DNA from: Carposina sasakii
Taxonomy: Eukaryota > Arthropoda > Insecta > Lepidoptera > Carposinidae
Assembly (NCBI GenBank): GCA_014607495.2
Contig: CP053170.1
Span: 868,001-932,000, forward strand
DNA: 64,000 nucleotides
Reading direction: 5' to 3'
The translations under genes and the position numbers were made by a program. Shown one piece after another: positions 42,478-53,328 of the stretch. The notes beneath the pieces were generated by a model. It did no database searches. It had not been told where the DNA came from and was given only the letters and a program-made list of their open reading frames with translations. The number at the start of each line of letters is the position of its first letter. The stretch's first letter is position 1.

Positions 42478-43164
42478 CGAATTTTACCATCTCTTTTCTA
42501 AATTACATATTGGCGACGTTATTTTTCATCCCGATAGCTATACACTAGCCAAATCTCGGCAAACAAAGCTGAATCCCTCAGCACAATGTTTAAAGATGAA
42601 ACGATCAACCATATCCTAACGGATTATATTAATGGAGAAGTGTTTTTTATAAATTTATCTTAGTCAAGGTATAATATATTATAAAATTATTAATAAAGAA
42701 ATGGAAAAAAAAATTCTACATGAATTTAAAATATTGACGTTTTCTTTCGTGTTATTTTTTTTTTGTTTTATACATAGAAGCTATTTTTGTTTACAAGTTT
42801 TAAGTTGTTTTTTTTTCTAAATAACCAGCCAAAAATGGTGCTGTGATTGTAATTTAATTATAAGTTAAGATATTCGTTTTCTTTCTTGTTGATTTTTTGT
42901 TTAGTTTAATAGAAGCTACTTTTGTTTATAAGTTCTAAATAACCAGCCAAAAATGGTGCTGTCATTATAATTATGAGTCTGAATAATATTATTACTGTAT
43001 TTTTTTAAAAAAAGTTAATTAGCTTATTCATAAATTAATATTTTTGAATATAATCAATAAAAGTTTTATAATTAATTTGATACTTTTATTTGAGAGGAAA
43101 ACCACTGAATTTGTTGACGTTATTGGAACCGAATAATATGAGAAAACATACGTAAATGGAAATT
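42478..43164. other. hAT 3' region with duplicated segments
   Basis: Two direct duplications: TATAAAATTATTAATAAAGA at 42355 and 42682; and a unit of about 100-120 bp containing AACCAGCCAAAAATGGTGCT, first copy ending near 42857 and second near 42976. No intact coding sequence. Confidence 0.5.
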
Positions 43165-43260
43165 TCTCGACAACCCGAGAAGCTTCGAGAAATTAGCCTC
43201 GAGAATTCTCGAGACCCGAGAAATTGAAAAGCTCGAGAAATCATGAACCCTAGTTGTGAC

Positions 43261-43449
43261 CCTGGTGGATTCGACTAGCAACTGTTTCCCTCGACGTCGA
43301 TATCCTAGATGGACGTCCAGGAGTTGGAAAGTTTATTAGAGAAGAATCAGGATATCTTTGAATCTAACGGCGCACCAGTTGTTATTATATTATTAGCACC
43401 ATAACAGTTGTTATGACTGACCATCAAGCCCTTAAATGGCTCATGTCTC
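43261..43449 (+). pseudogene. Gypsy C: pol fragments flanking an internal RT deletion
   Basis: VQELESLLEKNQDIFESNGA is the segment before RT; within about 60 bp the sequence passes to TDHQALKWLMSL, the end of RNase H. The RT and most of RNase H are missing. GTTGTTAT occurs on both sides of the joint, which suggests a deletion between short repeats. The frame is cut at TTAA by the next insertion. Confidence 0.75.
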
Positions 43450-43453
43450 TTAA

Positions 43454-44183
43454 CTCTTTCAGGCCGCGTGGTGCCGGCAGAGTAGAATTCGTACCACCCC
43501 ATGTCTGCCCGTGGGTATCGTACGAGGCGATTAAGGGCTTCCGGGAGGTGGGCAGCAGCGCCTCCCGTGTTGACAACATACTCCAAAATGCGAACTGCGG
43601 TCACCAACCCGCCTGCCCAGCGTGGTGACTATGGGCAAATACCCCCCATGGCAGTCTTGTGGCGTGCCCTGGTGGAGGCCTACGTCCAGCAGTGGACTGT
43701 AATAGGCTGATGATGATGATGATGATGATGATCATGAAAGTTCGATTCATGCTTGACAAGATACGACCGAATATACCGCCAAATGAAAGAATGACAACTC
43801 AATTTAGTTGAATTGAATATTGCACTTACGTAATTTTAATTGCGTGTTTTATAAAAAAAATAACAGGTAAGTAAGTTAGCTTTTATCTTCAATGTTTTTT
43901 ATTAACTTTATTCTCATTTATCTGTTTTATATATATTTACATGAAAATACTACTACTCTTAAGTTTTTTGCAGTGTATTCACATCGAAATGCGTAAATTA
44001 TCATTAATATTTTGTATCAATAGTCATGGTGGTTAGTGGCACTAACCACCTCATTTTTCGAAAACCTTAATAAATAATTTTTTTTCCTACTTTATATGAT
44101 TTTTTTATTATTAATAATGCTAAAACTTACGAGTACATACATATGTTAAAAATATTCTTAATCTAAAAGCGTGACGGAAAGAG
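43454..44183. mobile_element. piggyBac-type non-autonomous element, TTAA duplication
   Basis: TTAA at 43450-43453 and 44184-44187; ends CTCTTTC and its inverse GAAAGAG. Removing it with one TTAA restores WLMSLKSPTGRLARW in Gypsy C. 730 bp, non-coding. It contains an RTE 3' end at 43463-43731 and an 11-bp hairpin GGTGGTTAGTG/CACTAACCACC at about 44029-44051. Confidence 0.8.
43463..43731 (+). mobile_element. RTE-type LINE 3' end with TGA-repeat tail
   Basis: Has the familiar ending GGTGGAGGCCTACGTCCAGC then AGTGGACTGTAATAGGC followed by TGATGATGA repeats (43706-43731). It carries no RT. Confidence 0.7.
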
Positions 44184-44187
44184 TTAA

Positions 44188-45190
44188 ATCGCCGACGGGG
44201 CGATTAGCCCGTTGGGCTCTACTATTGCAACCATACGACATCACTATGAAATATATCTCTGGACGCGTAAACGTCGTTGCAGATTCCTTGTCCCGTCCTA
44301 GTTGTGATCCATCTTCAGAACAAAATTGCGGAATTTGTACTGTGGTGGTAGATATGCCTTCGAAAAGTAAGGAAGTTATAAAGAAGGAACAACTCAAAGA
44401 TGAAGAAATTGAAAATATTATACGTAGCTTTGAAAGCACAGACGAAGAAAATGCTAGATACTGTAGTAGAAAAGGTTATTTTATGAATGACAACCTTTTG
44501 TATCGTTATAACCCAGACGCTGATGTAGGAACCAGTCAGTTGGTCATTCCCAAGCAAGAACAAGCTAGCATCATTACTGCTTATCATAACCAAGCTACTG
44601 CTGGACATTATGGAGTTGACAAAACTTTTAAACGGATAGCATGGCCCTATTTTTGGAAAGGAATGAGAAAACAAATAGAAACTCATGTACGCAATTGCCT
44701 CCAATGCCAACGCTATAAAGCTACAAATCAGAAACCCACTGGTTTACTTCAAACTACAGCCCAGAATCAGCGTTTTGAGGTACTCGCATTTGATCTGTTC
44801 GGACCGTTGCCCCGAACACCTGGTAATCATAACTGGATCATTCGCACTGGAGCGAGCAACCGCAGAGGACTGTGCTAAAGTATTGCTAGATGAAATAATA
44901 CTGAGGTATGGTGTCCCTCGTCGATTTATCAGCGACAATGATACACAATTTGTTAGTAACGTCATGCAGCAATTGACTTATTGTCTTAATATTTAACATG
45001 GTTTCACTCCAGTGTACCATCCTGAAACAAACCCAGTTGAGAGACGAAATCGTGACCTAAAGACTCAGCTGGCTATCCTTGTTGGAGATGATCACACAAC
45101 ATGGGCTGAAAAACTGCCTAGCATACGCTTTGCAATGAATACTGCGCAATCATGTTCCACGGGTTATACCCCTGCTTATCTCACGTTTGG
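44188..45190 (+). pseudogene. Gypsy C: RNase H end and integrase
   Basis: SPTGRLARWALLLQPYDITM and GRVNVVADSLSRP end RNase H. The integrase zinc region is HNQATAGHYGVDKTFKRIAW with CLQCQRYK. The core begins FEVLAFDLFGPLPRTPGNHN (first D), is broken by a frameshift/deletion near 44830, resumes GVPRRFISDNDTQF (second D), a stop at 44996, then YHPETNPVERRNRDLKTQLA (catalytic E) and AYLTFG, where LINE sequence takes over. Confidence 0.75.
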
Positions 45191-46018
45191 ACTCGTTGGA
45201 CGTCTCCTGCCCCATGGCCACATTGTCACTTTCGCTGACGACACAGCTTTGCTATTCTCAGCCACAAATTGGGAAGCAACATATAAATATGCACAGGAGG
45301 GATTTGATTCGGTGAATAGGTGGCTTCGTCAACACCTTCTAACATTAAATGCTGATAAAACTAAATATATTCGATTTTCAATGCGAAATACATCTTGGCA
45401 ACAATTTTCTACCCCCATATTTGCTCACGGCTGTACCCAAGATTCAAAATCTATAAAATATCTTGGCATTACCTTGGATAATACCCTGAGCTTTAGAACC
45501 TACATTGACGTATTATGTTCTAGGATCCGAAAGCTGATATATGTTTTTAAAAAGGTACGATATGCGTGTGACTTCACTTTGCGCAAACAGATCTACCTTG
45601 CACTTGCGCAGTCAATACTATCATACTGTATTACTACATGGGGAGGTGCACCAAAAACCACATTAAAGCCACTTGAAGTAGCTCAACGAGCTATACTTAA
45701 AATAAGCAATTCGCTTAAATATCTAACCCCCACGACCATAGTATACCAACATTGTGGAGTACTGACTGTGCGACAAATCTATATTCTAAGAGCTGTCCTC
45801 GCTCAACATAAAGAGTATACCCCGAACTTAGCTGCAAGTGCTCGACGTAAATACACCGTCTTTGACACATTAGCTACGAGACGAGGCTACACGCAGGGGT
45901 TCTTTTGTTTCTTAGGGGGCTTCCTCTACAACCGTGTTAACGAGTCACAACATATTCACCAGCTGAAAAGTTCTGACTGTAAAAAAACTGTCACAGACTG
46001 GTTGCTGACTATGAACTA
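45191..46018 (+). pseudogene. LINE reverse transcriptase C-terminal half fused to Gypsy C integrase frame
   Basis: Begins within a frame shared with the integrase (from 45012): RLLPHGHIVTFADDTALLFS (motif C, FADD), LNADKTKYIRFSMRN, KSIKYLGITLDNTLSFRTYI, and a long C-terminal region without stops (SYCITTWGGAPKTTLKPLEV) to the terminator at 46020. It resembles RTE/Proto2-type LINEs. It is 5'-truncated at the insertion joint. The open chimera of 336 codons is probably accidental. Confidence 0.7.
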
Positions 46019-46230
46019 TTAAGCGTCCCCGAGACGGTCAATTGCGATTGACAATGTTTACGTGAATGACGCCAATGAGGGTTTTTTTAAATGGCGTCCA
46101 CGAGGTGGCAGCACTGAGGCGTCAGGTCCAGGCACCTGTCAAAGCGCTTATCTTTTACTAAGAACCGTGAACGATTTTATCGATTTTTTATTTTATAATT
46201 AAAGCAGGGCATTATTGTTTTACAATTAAA

Positions 46231-47207
46231 ATGCCGCAATGTTGTGCAGTGCCGATGTGCTCAAATAAAACGGGAGGCCATAAGTTTCCAAAAGATAAAA
46301 CTCGTTTAAAACAATGGCTTATAGCCATTCGCAGAGATAAATTTACGCCTACAAATAATAGCCTCGTATGCAAAAACCACTTCAATAAAGATGACTACGA
46401 GCTACCGAAAGACTCAGTATTAGAAAAACGTAAGTATTTTTGCTTTTCTTTGAGTAAATCAGGTTAGAATTTGGTTATTTTGTATGAGTACCATCTCAGA
46501 TTACAGAAGTACTAACCTATTTTTGCTTCTACTTTCATCATTTACAGCCCTGAGAAGTCCACTGTTGGACATAGGCCTCCCCCAACTTTATTACTAGTTA
46601 ATTTACTGAACTACTTAGTAAAACCATATTTATTTTTATTATTTATTTCAGCCAGACCAGTGTTGAAAAAAAAAGCTGTGCCAAGTAAATTTTCATGGAA
46701 TGAAGCAACCTATATGATTTGGTACACCGCAGAAGTAAAGAGCGATATCAGCGATGCTTGGATCGAAATATTAAGAAGAAAAGTGGATTAAAAAATGCAA
46801 AGGAAACAAAGGACATGGAATCTGATAGTACATATATGGATTCTTTTGACAGTACTGAAGTGGAAATTATGTGTGTAAATGAACAGAACGATGTTGGAAC
46901 TCAATCCGATTTGTGTGAATGTCAATGTCCTATGAGTTTACCTAATGACAAGGAAAAAAGGTTTTTAATTGACAATGTGCTGTATGTGAATAATCCAGTC
47001 CAAGTAATGTTTTTTACTGGATTCCAGAACTTCGATCACTTTAAATTCGTATTCAATCTTTTTGCAGACGAAGTAAATAATTTGAAATACTATCTTCATA
47101 TGAAAACTTCGAAGAAACATGTCTTAAGTCCGTGTGATGAATTTCTACTGACAGAGATAAAATTAAGGCGAAACACGTTATTCACAGAACTGGCTATTTT
47201 AACGTGA
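46231..47207 (+). pseudogene. THAP zinc-finger protein with HTH segment, truncated
   Basis: Exon 1 (46231-46439) encodes MPQCCAVPMCSNKTGGHKFP, KQWLIAIRRDKF and LVCKNHF: the C2CH THAP finger with CxxxxC, W and C...H. It ends at a GTAAGT donor. Exon 2 starts at 46652 after TTTATTTCAG. A frameshift near 46715 separates SKFSWNEAT from RRSKERYQRCLDRNI. Then come an acidic linker, NDVGTQSDLCECQCP, VMFFTGFQNFDHFKFVFNLF and SPCDEFLLTEIKLRRNTLF, which matches the HTH that precedes the nuclease domain in THAP-DDE transposases. The protein stops there at 47207, so no nuclease domain is attached. It lies inside Harbinger TIRs: either a DNA-binding partner or a truncated foreign gene. Confidence 0.6.
46545..46592 (+). 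mobile_element. Short RTE-derived fragment in the THAP intron
   Basis: CCACTGTTGGACATAGGCCT followed by CCCCCAAC, a hallmark motif of lepidopteran RTE/SINE repeats. Confidence 0.55.
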
Positions 47208-47271
47208 ATAAAACATTATTAAGCCACATTTTCATAACATGGATCAATTATTTACATTTTCATAACATGGA

Positions 47272-49048
47272 TTAATTATTAGGAAACACATTTTCCACTA
47301 TTCTTCGCGCTCTAGACAATCTGTAGTTAAAAATCCGTCTTTCGTCTGTCAAAACGGACTTGTTATAAGGCTTCATAAAATTTGGAGTCAGTTGGAATGC
47401 TTCATCACCTACTAGTACGAATGGAAAGTTTTTGTCGGTTCCTGGTAGCTCGCATGGGTCTGGAATATGAAATTGATTATGTTCTGAAAACAGTGGCCAA
47501 AACGTAGTATTTTTCAAAACCCCTCCGTCTGATATTCGTCCATTTGCACCAACATCTACCATCATAAATTGATAATTAGCATTGACAATCGCCATGAGGA
47601 CAATACTGTATGTGCCTTTATAGTTATAATAGTAAGATCCAGATTTTGCAGGTTTTTCTATTTCGATGTGTTTACCATCCACGGCACCTATGCAATTATG
47701 AAAATTCCATCGTCTTCCGAATTCTTGTGCTACTTTTTTCCAATCTTCTGGAGTTCTGGGTACCTGTCACAAATAAAAGTGTTATACAAAGCGTATAATG
47801 TTTGTGTTATTTTTGTTACAGGCGTCGTCACCCTTACAACAAAAAGAGGTTACACAAAAGAATAACAAAAAAAAAACCTAACAGTGGACATAGCAACAAA
47901 TTATTTTAAGAGACCTGACAGTGAATATGACATAATAGCAAGAAGCTGGGCTATCAAATTAAATCGCTTGATACCCGAACAAAGACGTTACGCTGAAAAA
48001 AATATTAATGATGTACTTTTTAAAGGCGAAATGGGCACATTAACCAGGCATGGGGTTCGTTTTCTGTCAGCCAGTTCACCGTCGTATTCTTTCGAAAACT
48101 CCCCTGGTGTTTATTCGTCGCCGTCACCTAATTCATTATTTGCAACTTCCACTTTACAGCTGCCAAACCAGTACCCTAATACTAATACACTTGCGTCTCA
48201 TCCATCACCTACACCACATCAATCATCCACACCACCCCAATCACCCGCACCACATCAATCACGCATACTATGTCAAACACCTGCGCTGTCGCCTATATCA
48301 TACCAATATCAACCACGTCGGTCACCAATAACACAAACTATACTTACACCAAATCGCTCACAAATGCCGTTATCGAATACCTATAGCTACCCATATTGAA
48401 CCTATATTTATAAATTATCAAAAAGGCTGATTAGATTACGCTCGGTTTACATTTGTCAAGCGTTTAGCGAAGTAGGCAAGTACAGTGAGCAAGGACAGTG
48501 GTGTGACATATGCGGACTCGCCTGTCCGATCGGTTCACACCGCTGTACTTGCCTACTACGCTAAACGCTTGAATAATGTAAACCGGGCATTAGGCTAAGT
48601 ACCTACCCGAAATTACCTTTAGAATAGAAATAAATGATTATAACATACCTGAATGTTATCTTTTAATTTTTGGATTATTGCCTCACACGTCTCAATTATA
48701 ATCATTTCCAGTGTTCGAGGAGCAACAGCACACGTAAACTTTAAGTCTTCCAAATCCATACCAGTTACTAAATATCTTAATGTTATGGATAGCCTTTGAC
48801 TAGCGGGAATAGCCTGCCGCATATTGGTATCTTTTTTTTCAATATTCGGCCGGATTAACTCCAATAATGTCTCAAATGACTTGGTCCATTCTAATGAAAT
48901 TTTTATAGTCATCCGGCTCCGTTTCTTGCAGAGTTCTTTGTAAATGCTCATGAGTGAATCTATATCTTAATTTGTACCATTCCTTGGACCAACGTCTGGT
49001 TTTTTTCTTTTTTTTTAGAAACAGCAAGAGTTATTGCCAAAAACGCCA
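47272..49048 (-). pseudogene. Harbinger DDE transposase, two exons
   Basis: Exon 1 (about 49048-48649) starts MAFLAITLAVSKKK, continues RRWSKEWYKLRYRFTHEHLQ, has a frameshift near 48885, then SFETLLELIRPNIEKKDTNM and SLITLRYL-type helical sequence (RLSITLRYLVTGMDLEDLKF), and ends at AACATTCAG|GTATGT. Exon 2 (47763-47272) starts VPRTPEDWKKVAQEFGRRWN. Catalytic residues: GAVDGKHIEIEKP (first D), FPFVLVGDEAFQLTPN (second D), SRARRIVENVF (E). After VENVFPNN a stop truncates the usual C-terminal helices; a duplicated ACATTTTCATAACATGGAT just beyond marks a local rearrangement. Confidence 0.75.
47831..48399 (+). pseudogene. Tail of the Harbinger MADF-type partner protein
   Basis: After a TTTTGTTACAG acceptor, a frame with SSPLQQKEVTQKNN shifts in an A-run (about 47875) and continues TNYFKRPDSEYDIIARSWAI and KLNRLIPEQRRYAEKNINDV, a BESS-like helical segment. 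A proline/serine/threonine-rich tail follows with repeats of TPHQS and APHQS, ending at 48399. It lies within the intron of the transposase on the opposite strand. The MADF domain exon was not found. Confidence 0.5.
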
Positions 49049-49258
49049 TGTCTGTGTTTGAAATCAATATCCTCTTTAATTTAAAAATCAACACGACTTT
49101 GCCGCGTCCCCATTCAGCGACAACTGAGGCATGCGCGAATCAGGCGCATTGAAAGAAGCTTCAATTGCCCGTCATTTGAAACGATCATTCACGTAAAACA
49201 TTGTCAATCGCAATTGGCCGTCTCGGGGACGCTTTAAGGTATTTTATTTCATTTTCAG

Positions 49259-50765
49259 TTACCAAATGATATGGAAAATTATATGGAGTATCATGTGATG
49301 GGGTCAGTGTCGCAGATTCGCATGAAACGTGGTTGTGTTCCCTTAAAATTTGTATGTCAACCAGATAGAAGAAAACGAACTTCCGACTCAAACGAAAGAC
49401 CATATATTGTGAAAAAGCAAAGAAGAGAAGTAATTGAAGGATATGAGCAAGAATTACAAAAAACAACAAGCAAAACTATTGCTACAGAACAGCTATAACT
49501 TGAAGACCCTTCACCCGGAACATCAGCGATGGTGGAAAATATTACAAAAGATGCACCTAAGATGGTAAATAAATCTATTCAAGTGTACATGACAAATAAG
49601 TTTAGAAGTAAAGTTGTTCAAACAGAAATTAATTCAGTAGATCAGATGACATCACCGTTGAAACCCTTTTGTCGGTCTGCTTTTACTTCACCATTTCAAA
49701 TCAAAAGTGGCATAACTGTCAAACCATCAACATCCACCTTGCAGAAATGTACCGAAATTAATAGGTATTCATGCAGATTCTGACAGTGATATTTCATACA
49801 CACCATCTGTGGGGCACAGTGAATCACCATCAGTCATATCTTTAAAAATTAAATCGTCTACAGACTGTAGCGAATTAATTGAAGATGATAAGAAACAAGA
49901 GGCATCAAGAATTTTGGTATACACATTGCAAAAAATAGTAAATAACTCACGGTCATACATTGGAGTTCCTAACAGTTGTTACTATCTAATAGATTTAATT
50001 GTAAAAAAGTTAAATGTTCCTGAATTCCATATAGTAATGTGCTTAAAAAAATTAAATTAAATAATAGTTTCAGAGAGCTATCTGATGATTTTTCTATTTC
50101 TCCAACATATTATTATGCCAGCAAGATATTTCTGAAAATTATACCACTGGTAGCTATGTAGTTTGACCTTTTCTTGTCGCATTAGATAAAGATTCCATAA
50201 GAAAAAATTTGCCTATGGCCTTTAGGCATAAATATTATTAAGTAAGTTGTATTATAGACTGCCTAGAAATTGAGATACAAAAGCCATCAAAAGCATTAAA
50301 CCAGCCTCTCTCATGGTCAGAATACAAAAAAGGAACACCATCAAGTATCTTGTGTCTTGTACTCCTAATGGCTTAGTTAATTATATTTCTCCTGGATATG
50401 GAGGAAGAATTACAGACACATGCTTGGTTGAAACTTGTGATTTTAAAAAGTGTTTGTTACCAGGTATGTGTGAGATGGCTGACAGGGGGTTAAAAAATGT
50501 AGAACAATATTTGAGAATGCAGGGAGTGCACTTAGTACGGCCTCCAAATGTTGCAACTGGTTTGAAGCTATCAAAACATGAGGCAAGGGAAACAAAACAA
50601 ATTGCAAGCTTAAGAATTCATGTGGAGAGAGTGATTAGACGCTTACGTGAATTCAGTATGTTAAAGCCACATGCATGTGTAAATTTAAATCTTGTCAAAG
50701 TACTTGATGATGTTATTACCATTGCCTGCGGATTGATTAACTTGCAAGATTCTTTGATCAAATAA
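49259..50765 (+). pseudogene. ISL2EU-like THAP-DDE transposase, first exon missing
   Basis: Starts at a TTTCATTTTCAG acceptor with LPNDMENYMEYHVMGSVSQI and GCVPLKFVCQ, the part that follows a THAP finger. Linker frames with stops at 49498 and 49783 follow. The nuclease part shows IIDCLEIEIQKPSKALNQPL (first D), a frameshift near 50320, LVSCTPNGLVNYISPGYGGR, ITDTCLVETCDFKKCLLPGM, MADRGLKNVEQYL (second D), ASLRIHVERVIRRLREFSML (E) and a C-terminus ending at 50765. The first THAP exon should lie upstream but Harbinger and LINE sequence occupy that side. Dead copy. Confidence 0.7.
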
Positions 50766-51058
50766 AAACATACATACGAGTACTTACCTATATTAAGCTA
50801 CAACTAGAATGTGTGGTATATATATAGGTACAATGTCAAATCGGTTATTACTTTCGTTAAAATAACTATAGCTATAGAACTGTCAAAAACTTTCTACCTG
50901 TAAACTGCTCTCTAGAAACCATTGCCCTGTTACTATTTCAGAAAAAGTAAATGTAGGTGTATATTTATATTGTAGGTAAGTATAATATGAGATCAACAGC
51001 TAAGGTTATCATAAAACAAATAAAACTATAATTTATCTTTAAAATAAAAACTGGCTTT
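50766..51058. other. Convergent 3' intergenic of the ISL2EU-like element
   Basis: No gene; AATAAAACT at about 51018 could serve polyadenylation of the plus-strand gene. Confidence 0.4.
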
Positions 51059-52794
51059 TTATTTATTTACACTTTTATACAATACTGGATGTACATTATC
51101 CTTCCACAATGGAACTATAACCTCAAGAAAATCTGATATATATTTTTCATTGTACATAATCTCTATTATATTGACTTTCTTATTGACACTGTAGTTGCAG
51201 TCAGCTACACAGAAGTAGCCTTTTTGAAGTCCTGTTAGCAACATTTGGAGTTGTATTTGCACGTAAAACTTCTGGGTTGGTTTCCCATTATTCACATAAT
51301 TTTTCATTGTTTTTTCATTCATGGGACACTTAATTTCAATTATGCTATTTTCACAGATCCCATCAGGAGAACCTGCTAGCATGGGATAGTTTTTAGACAC
51401 AATTAAGCCAAATATTTTAATTTTTTTTCCCAGTTTGTCACTAACAGTTTTCCTTACATCATCCTCCAATATTCTACCACGTTTCATGGCTGTAGTGTCA
51501 GGTATTTTTCCACCCATTATCACTGCCATCAGAGTGCCATCACTAGTTTTACACCTACTAAATTCATAGGCTCTTGAAGCGGTGACTCTGCCATACCTTA
51601 ATTCATACCAAAGCCTGGTTTTATGTTGCTCCCTTGTTTTTTCTTCTATGTTGTTGATGTCAGCATCAGAAATAATCACTTTTTTCAAAAATTTATCACA
51701 AGATTTGTCTCCATATTTAAGCACTAAATTGTCCATAGATAGACTGAGTGTATCCAAAACATTCATTTTGGCATTTTATTAATTCACACTTGGTAAGCTT
51801 TCTTCTCTTCCCTTCTAAAAACTTGCTGCCCTTAGCTAATTCCTTAGCAGTGATGTATTTAAGAGTACTCCCAACTCTGGAAAGCTTCGATTTCATCCAA
51901 TAACATTCTATGGATGTGCAAGACGGGTCCTCACTCCTACGATGAACCCACATTAAGAATGCCATGGCATGTTTGCAGCCTCCTTGTGAAGCAACACAAT
52001 CATGACATTCTACTGACTCAATTGTTTCTTCTTGTTCGTTGACTACCAGAGACACTACATACAACTTTGCATGTACTTTATGTTCTGGGCAGATTTTTGC
52101 TTTAATTGTGCACAAATTTCCTTCGCGTTTAAGCTGAACATAGCTTACAGCATCATCACCATAAGATGCCCTAGCGGACCTGAAATAAATAAAGCAATGG
52201 TAAATATTTAGTTATAAAAATGAATATTTATCATAAACATAACCTCTAATTGTAACATTGGATATTACACTGAAATTTTATACATGTACTTATTTTTATG
52301 ATAACTGATTAACTGTTCTAAATTCTGCTGAACAAAAGTCTTTGTTTGATGCCAAAAACGTTCCTAGCATTAACAAGTCGATCCTTGGTAAATTTGCGCT
52401 GGAAGCCTTTGTAAAACCTTGTTCCATGACTCAGTGTTATGTAATCAATTTGCACAGAAGAAATTGATGTTAAAAACAAAATAAAAACAGTGTATAATGA
52501 ATTTTAATGATAACAACGAGCGAAAGTAGTACTGACAAGTAGTAAACAAAAAACAAGAACACTAACGTGACGTCACGCGTTCTGATTGGCGTTCAACATT
52601 TCATGGCGGATTGCCGTATTTTGTGTTTTTATTTTATTAATATAATATTAATCCTGCTTTTATTTAGAAAAAGAATCAGTGTTTTATAATCTAGCATTTA
52701 GGTATATTATACAAACAAATTATTTAAATGAAACTTACTTGCTGTCATCTACCCTATTATAGTATATCTTACATTTAGTTTTTTGAGTACCCAT
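51059..52794 (-). pseudogene. SWIM zinc finger - YqaJ-type nuclease of the ISL2EU-like element
   Basis: A small first exon (52794-52739) reads MGTQKTKCKIYYNRVDD and ends at GTAAGT. Exon 2 starts at 52179: SARASYGDDAVSYVQLKREG then KAKICPEHKVHAKLYVVSL. The SWIM finger is CHDCVASQGGCKHAMAFLMW. A one-base frameshift near 51772 precedes the YqaJ-like nuclease: RLWYELRYGRVTASRAYEFS, AMKRGRILEDDVRK, LAGSPDGICENSIIEIKCPM (D...ExK catalytic signature) and VQIQLQMLLTGLQKGYFCVA. ISL2EU elements are known to pair a THAP-DDE transposase with a YqaJ nuclease; the opposed arrangement here fits. Confidence 0.75.
52568..52590. promoter_or_regulatory. CRE-like palindrome and inverted CCAAT box
   Basis: TGACGTCA at 52568-52575 followed by GATTGGCG. 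The same TGACGTCA lies at about 56597 near the second THAP copy, so it may be part of the family's shared promoter. Confidence 0.4.
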
Positions 52795-53130
52795 TTTATT
52801 TCGTAATTACATATTTATTTATTACTACTGGCCATTTCTCATTTTTATTTATTTCATTTATTATGAGTCGACTCTTTTATTATTATAATCATTAGTGCAC
52901 AAGTATATTATCTACTTATTTAACATTTTATTTATGAGGTTCACATTTTAAGACACTATTAAGTCACCAACAATTCTCACGGGAAAAAACTCGTTTCTTC
53001 CATGATCGAACGAAGGATTTGAACACTCTATATACTTTTACTTTCCTTCATTATAATAACATTTTGTTTATTATACAATAATTATTTATTAGACTTATGT
53101 ATAGGTACATTTCATTTGTGTCGATACATA
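52795..53130. other. AT-rich spacer
   Basis: No gene seen; probable boundary zone between the ISL2EU-like element and the next candidate element. Confidence 0.3.
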
Positions 53131-53328
53131 TCAAACGTGCCTAAGTCCACTATAGTAACGAATGAATGTTTTTCATTGGCCGGATTCTTTGTACAAAAAA
53201 TGAAATATTGTTTTGGATTAAACCAGCTTAAGTCCTCTGTAACTGGTAGAAAATAAGGCTCAAAATTCGTTTTGTTTTCATACAAACCTAAGTCACCACG
53301 TCATTGGAAATCAAACTCGCCTAAGTCC
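53131..53328 (+). repeat. Upstream cluster of four CCTAAGTCC-type repeats
   Basis: Cores GCCTAAGTCC (53139), GCTTAAGTCC (53226), ACCTAAGTCA (53286), GCCTAAGTCC (53319); at least two are preceded by TCAAAC. Confidence 0.8.

Larger units (their letters stand above)
27354..43252 (+). mobile_element. hAT element with 8-bp duplication GTTGTGAC, containing all nested insertions to 43 kb
   Basis: GTTGTGAC at 27346-27353 and 43253-43260; terminal inverted repeats TAGGGTTCAT. Both ends carry repeated CTCGAGAA motifs (27375-27470 and 43165-43240), typical subterminal transposase-binding repeats. The coding sequence is split at 28549 by Gypsy A and resumes near 41846. Without insertions the element would be about 2.5 kb. 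Confidence 0.85.
46022..49233. mobile_element. Harbinger-type DNA transposon with TTA duplication and three coding regions
   Basis: Ends AGCGTCCCCGAGACGG and, inverted, AGCGTCCCCGAGACGG; the inverted similarity continues for about 50 bp (TGACAATGTTTACGTGAATG and its near-inverse). TTA flanks both ends (46019-46021, 49234-49236), the TWA type known for PIF/Harbinger. Inside are a DDE transposase (minus), a THAP-HTH gene (plus) and a MADF-partner tail (plus). Confidence 0.8.

Noticed and set aside
48050..48331. His/Leu-rich plus-strand frame
   Set aside because: Alternative frame of the repetitive proline/serine tail at 47831-48399.
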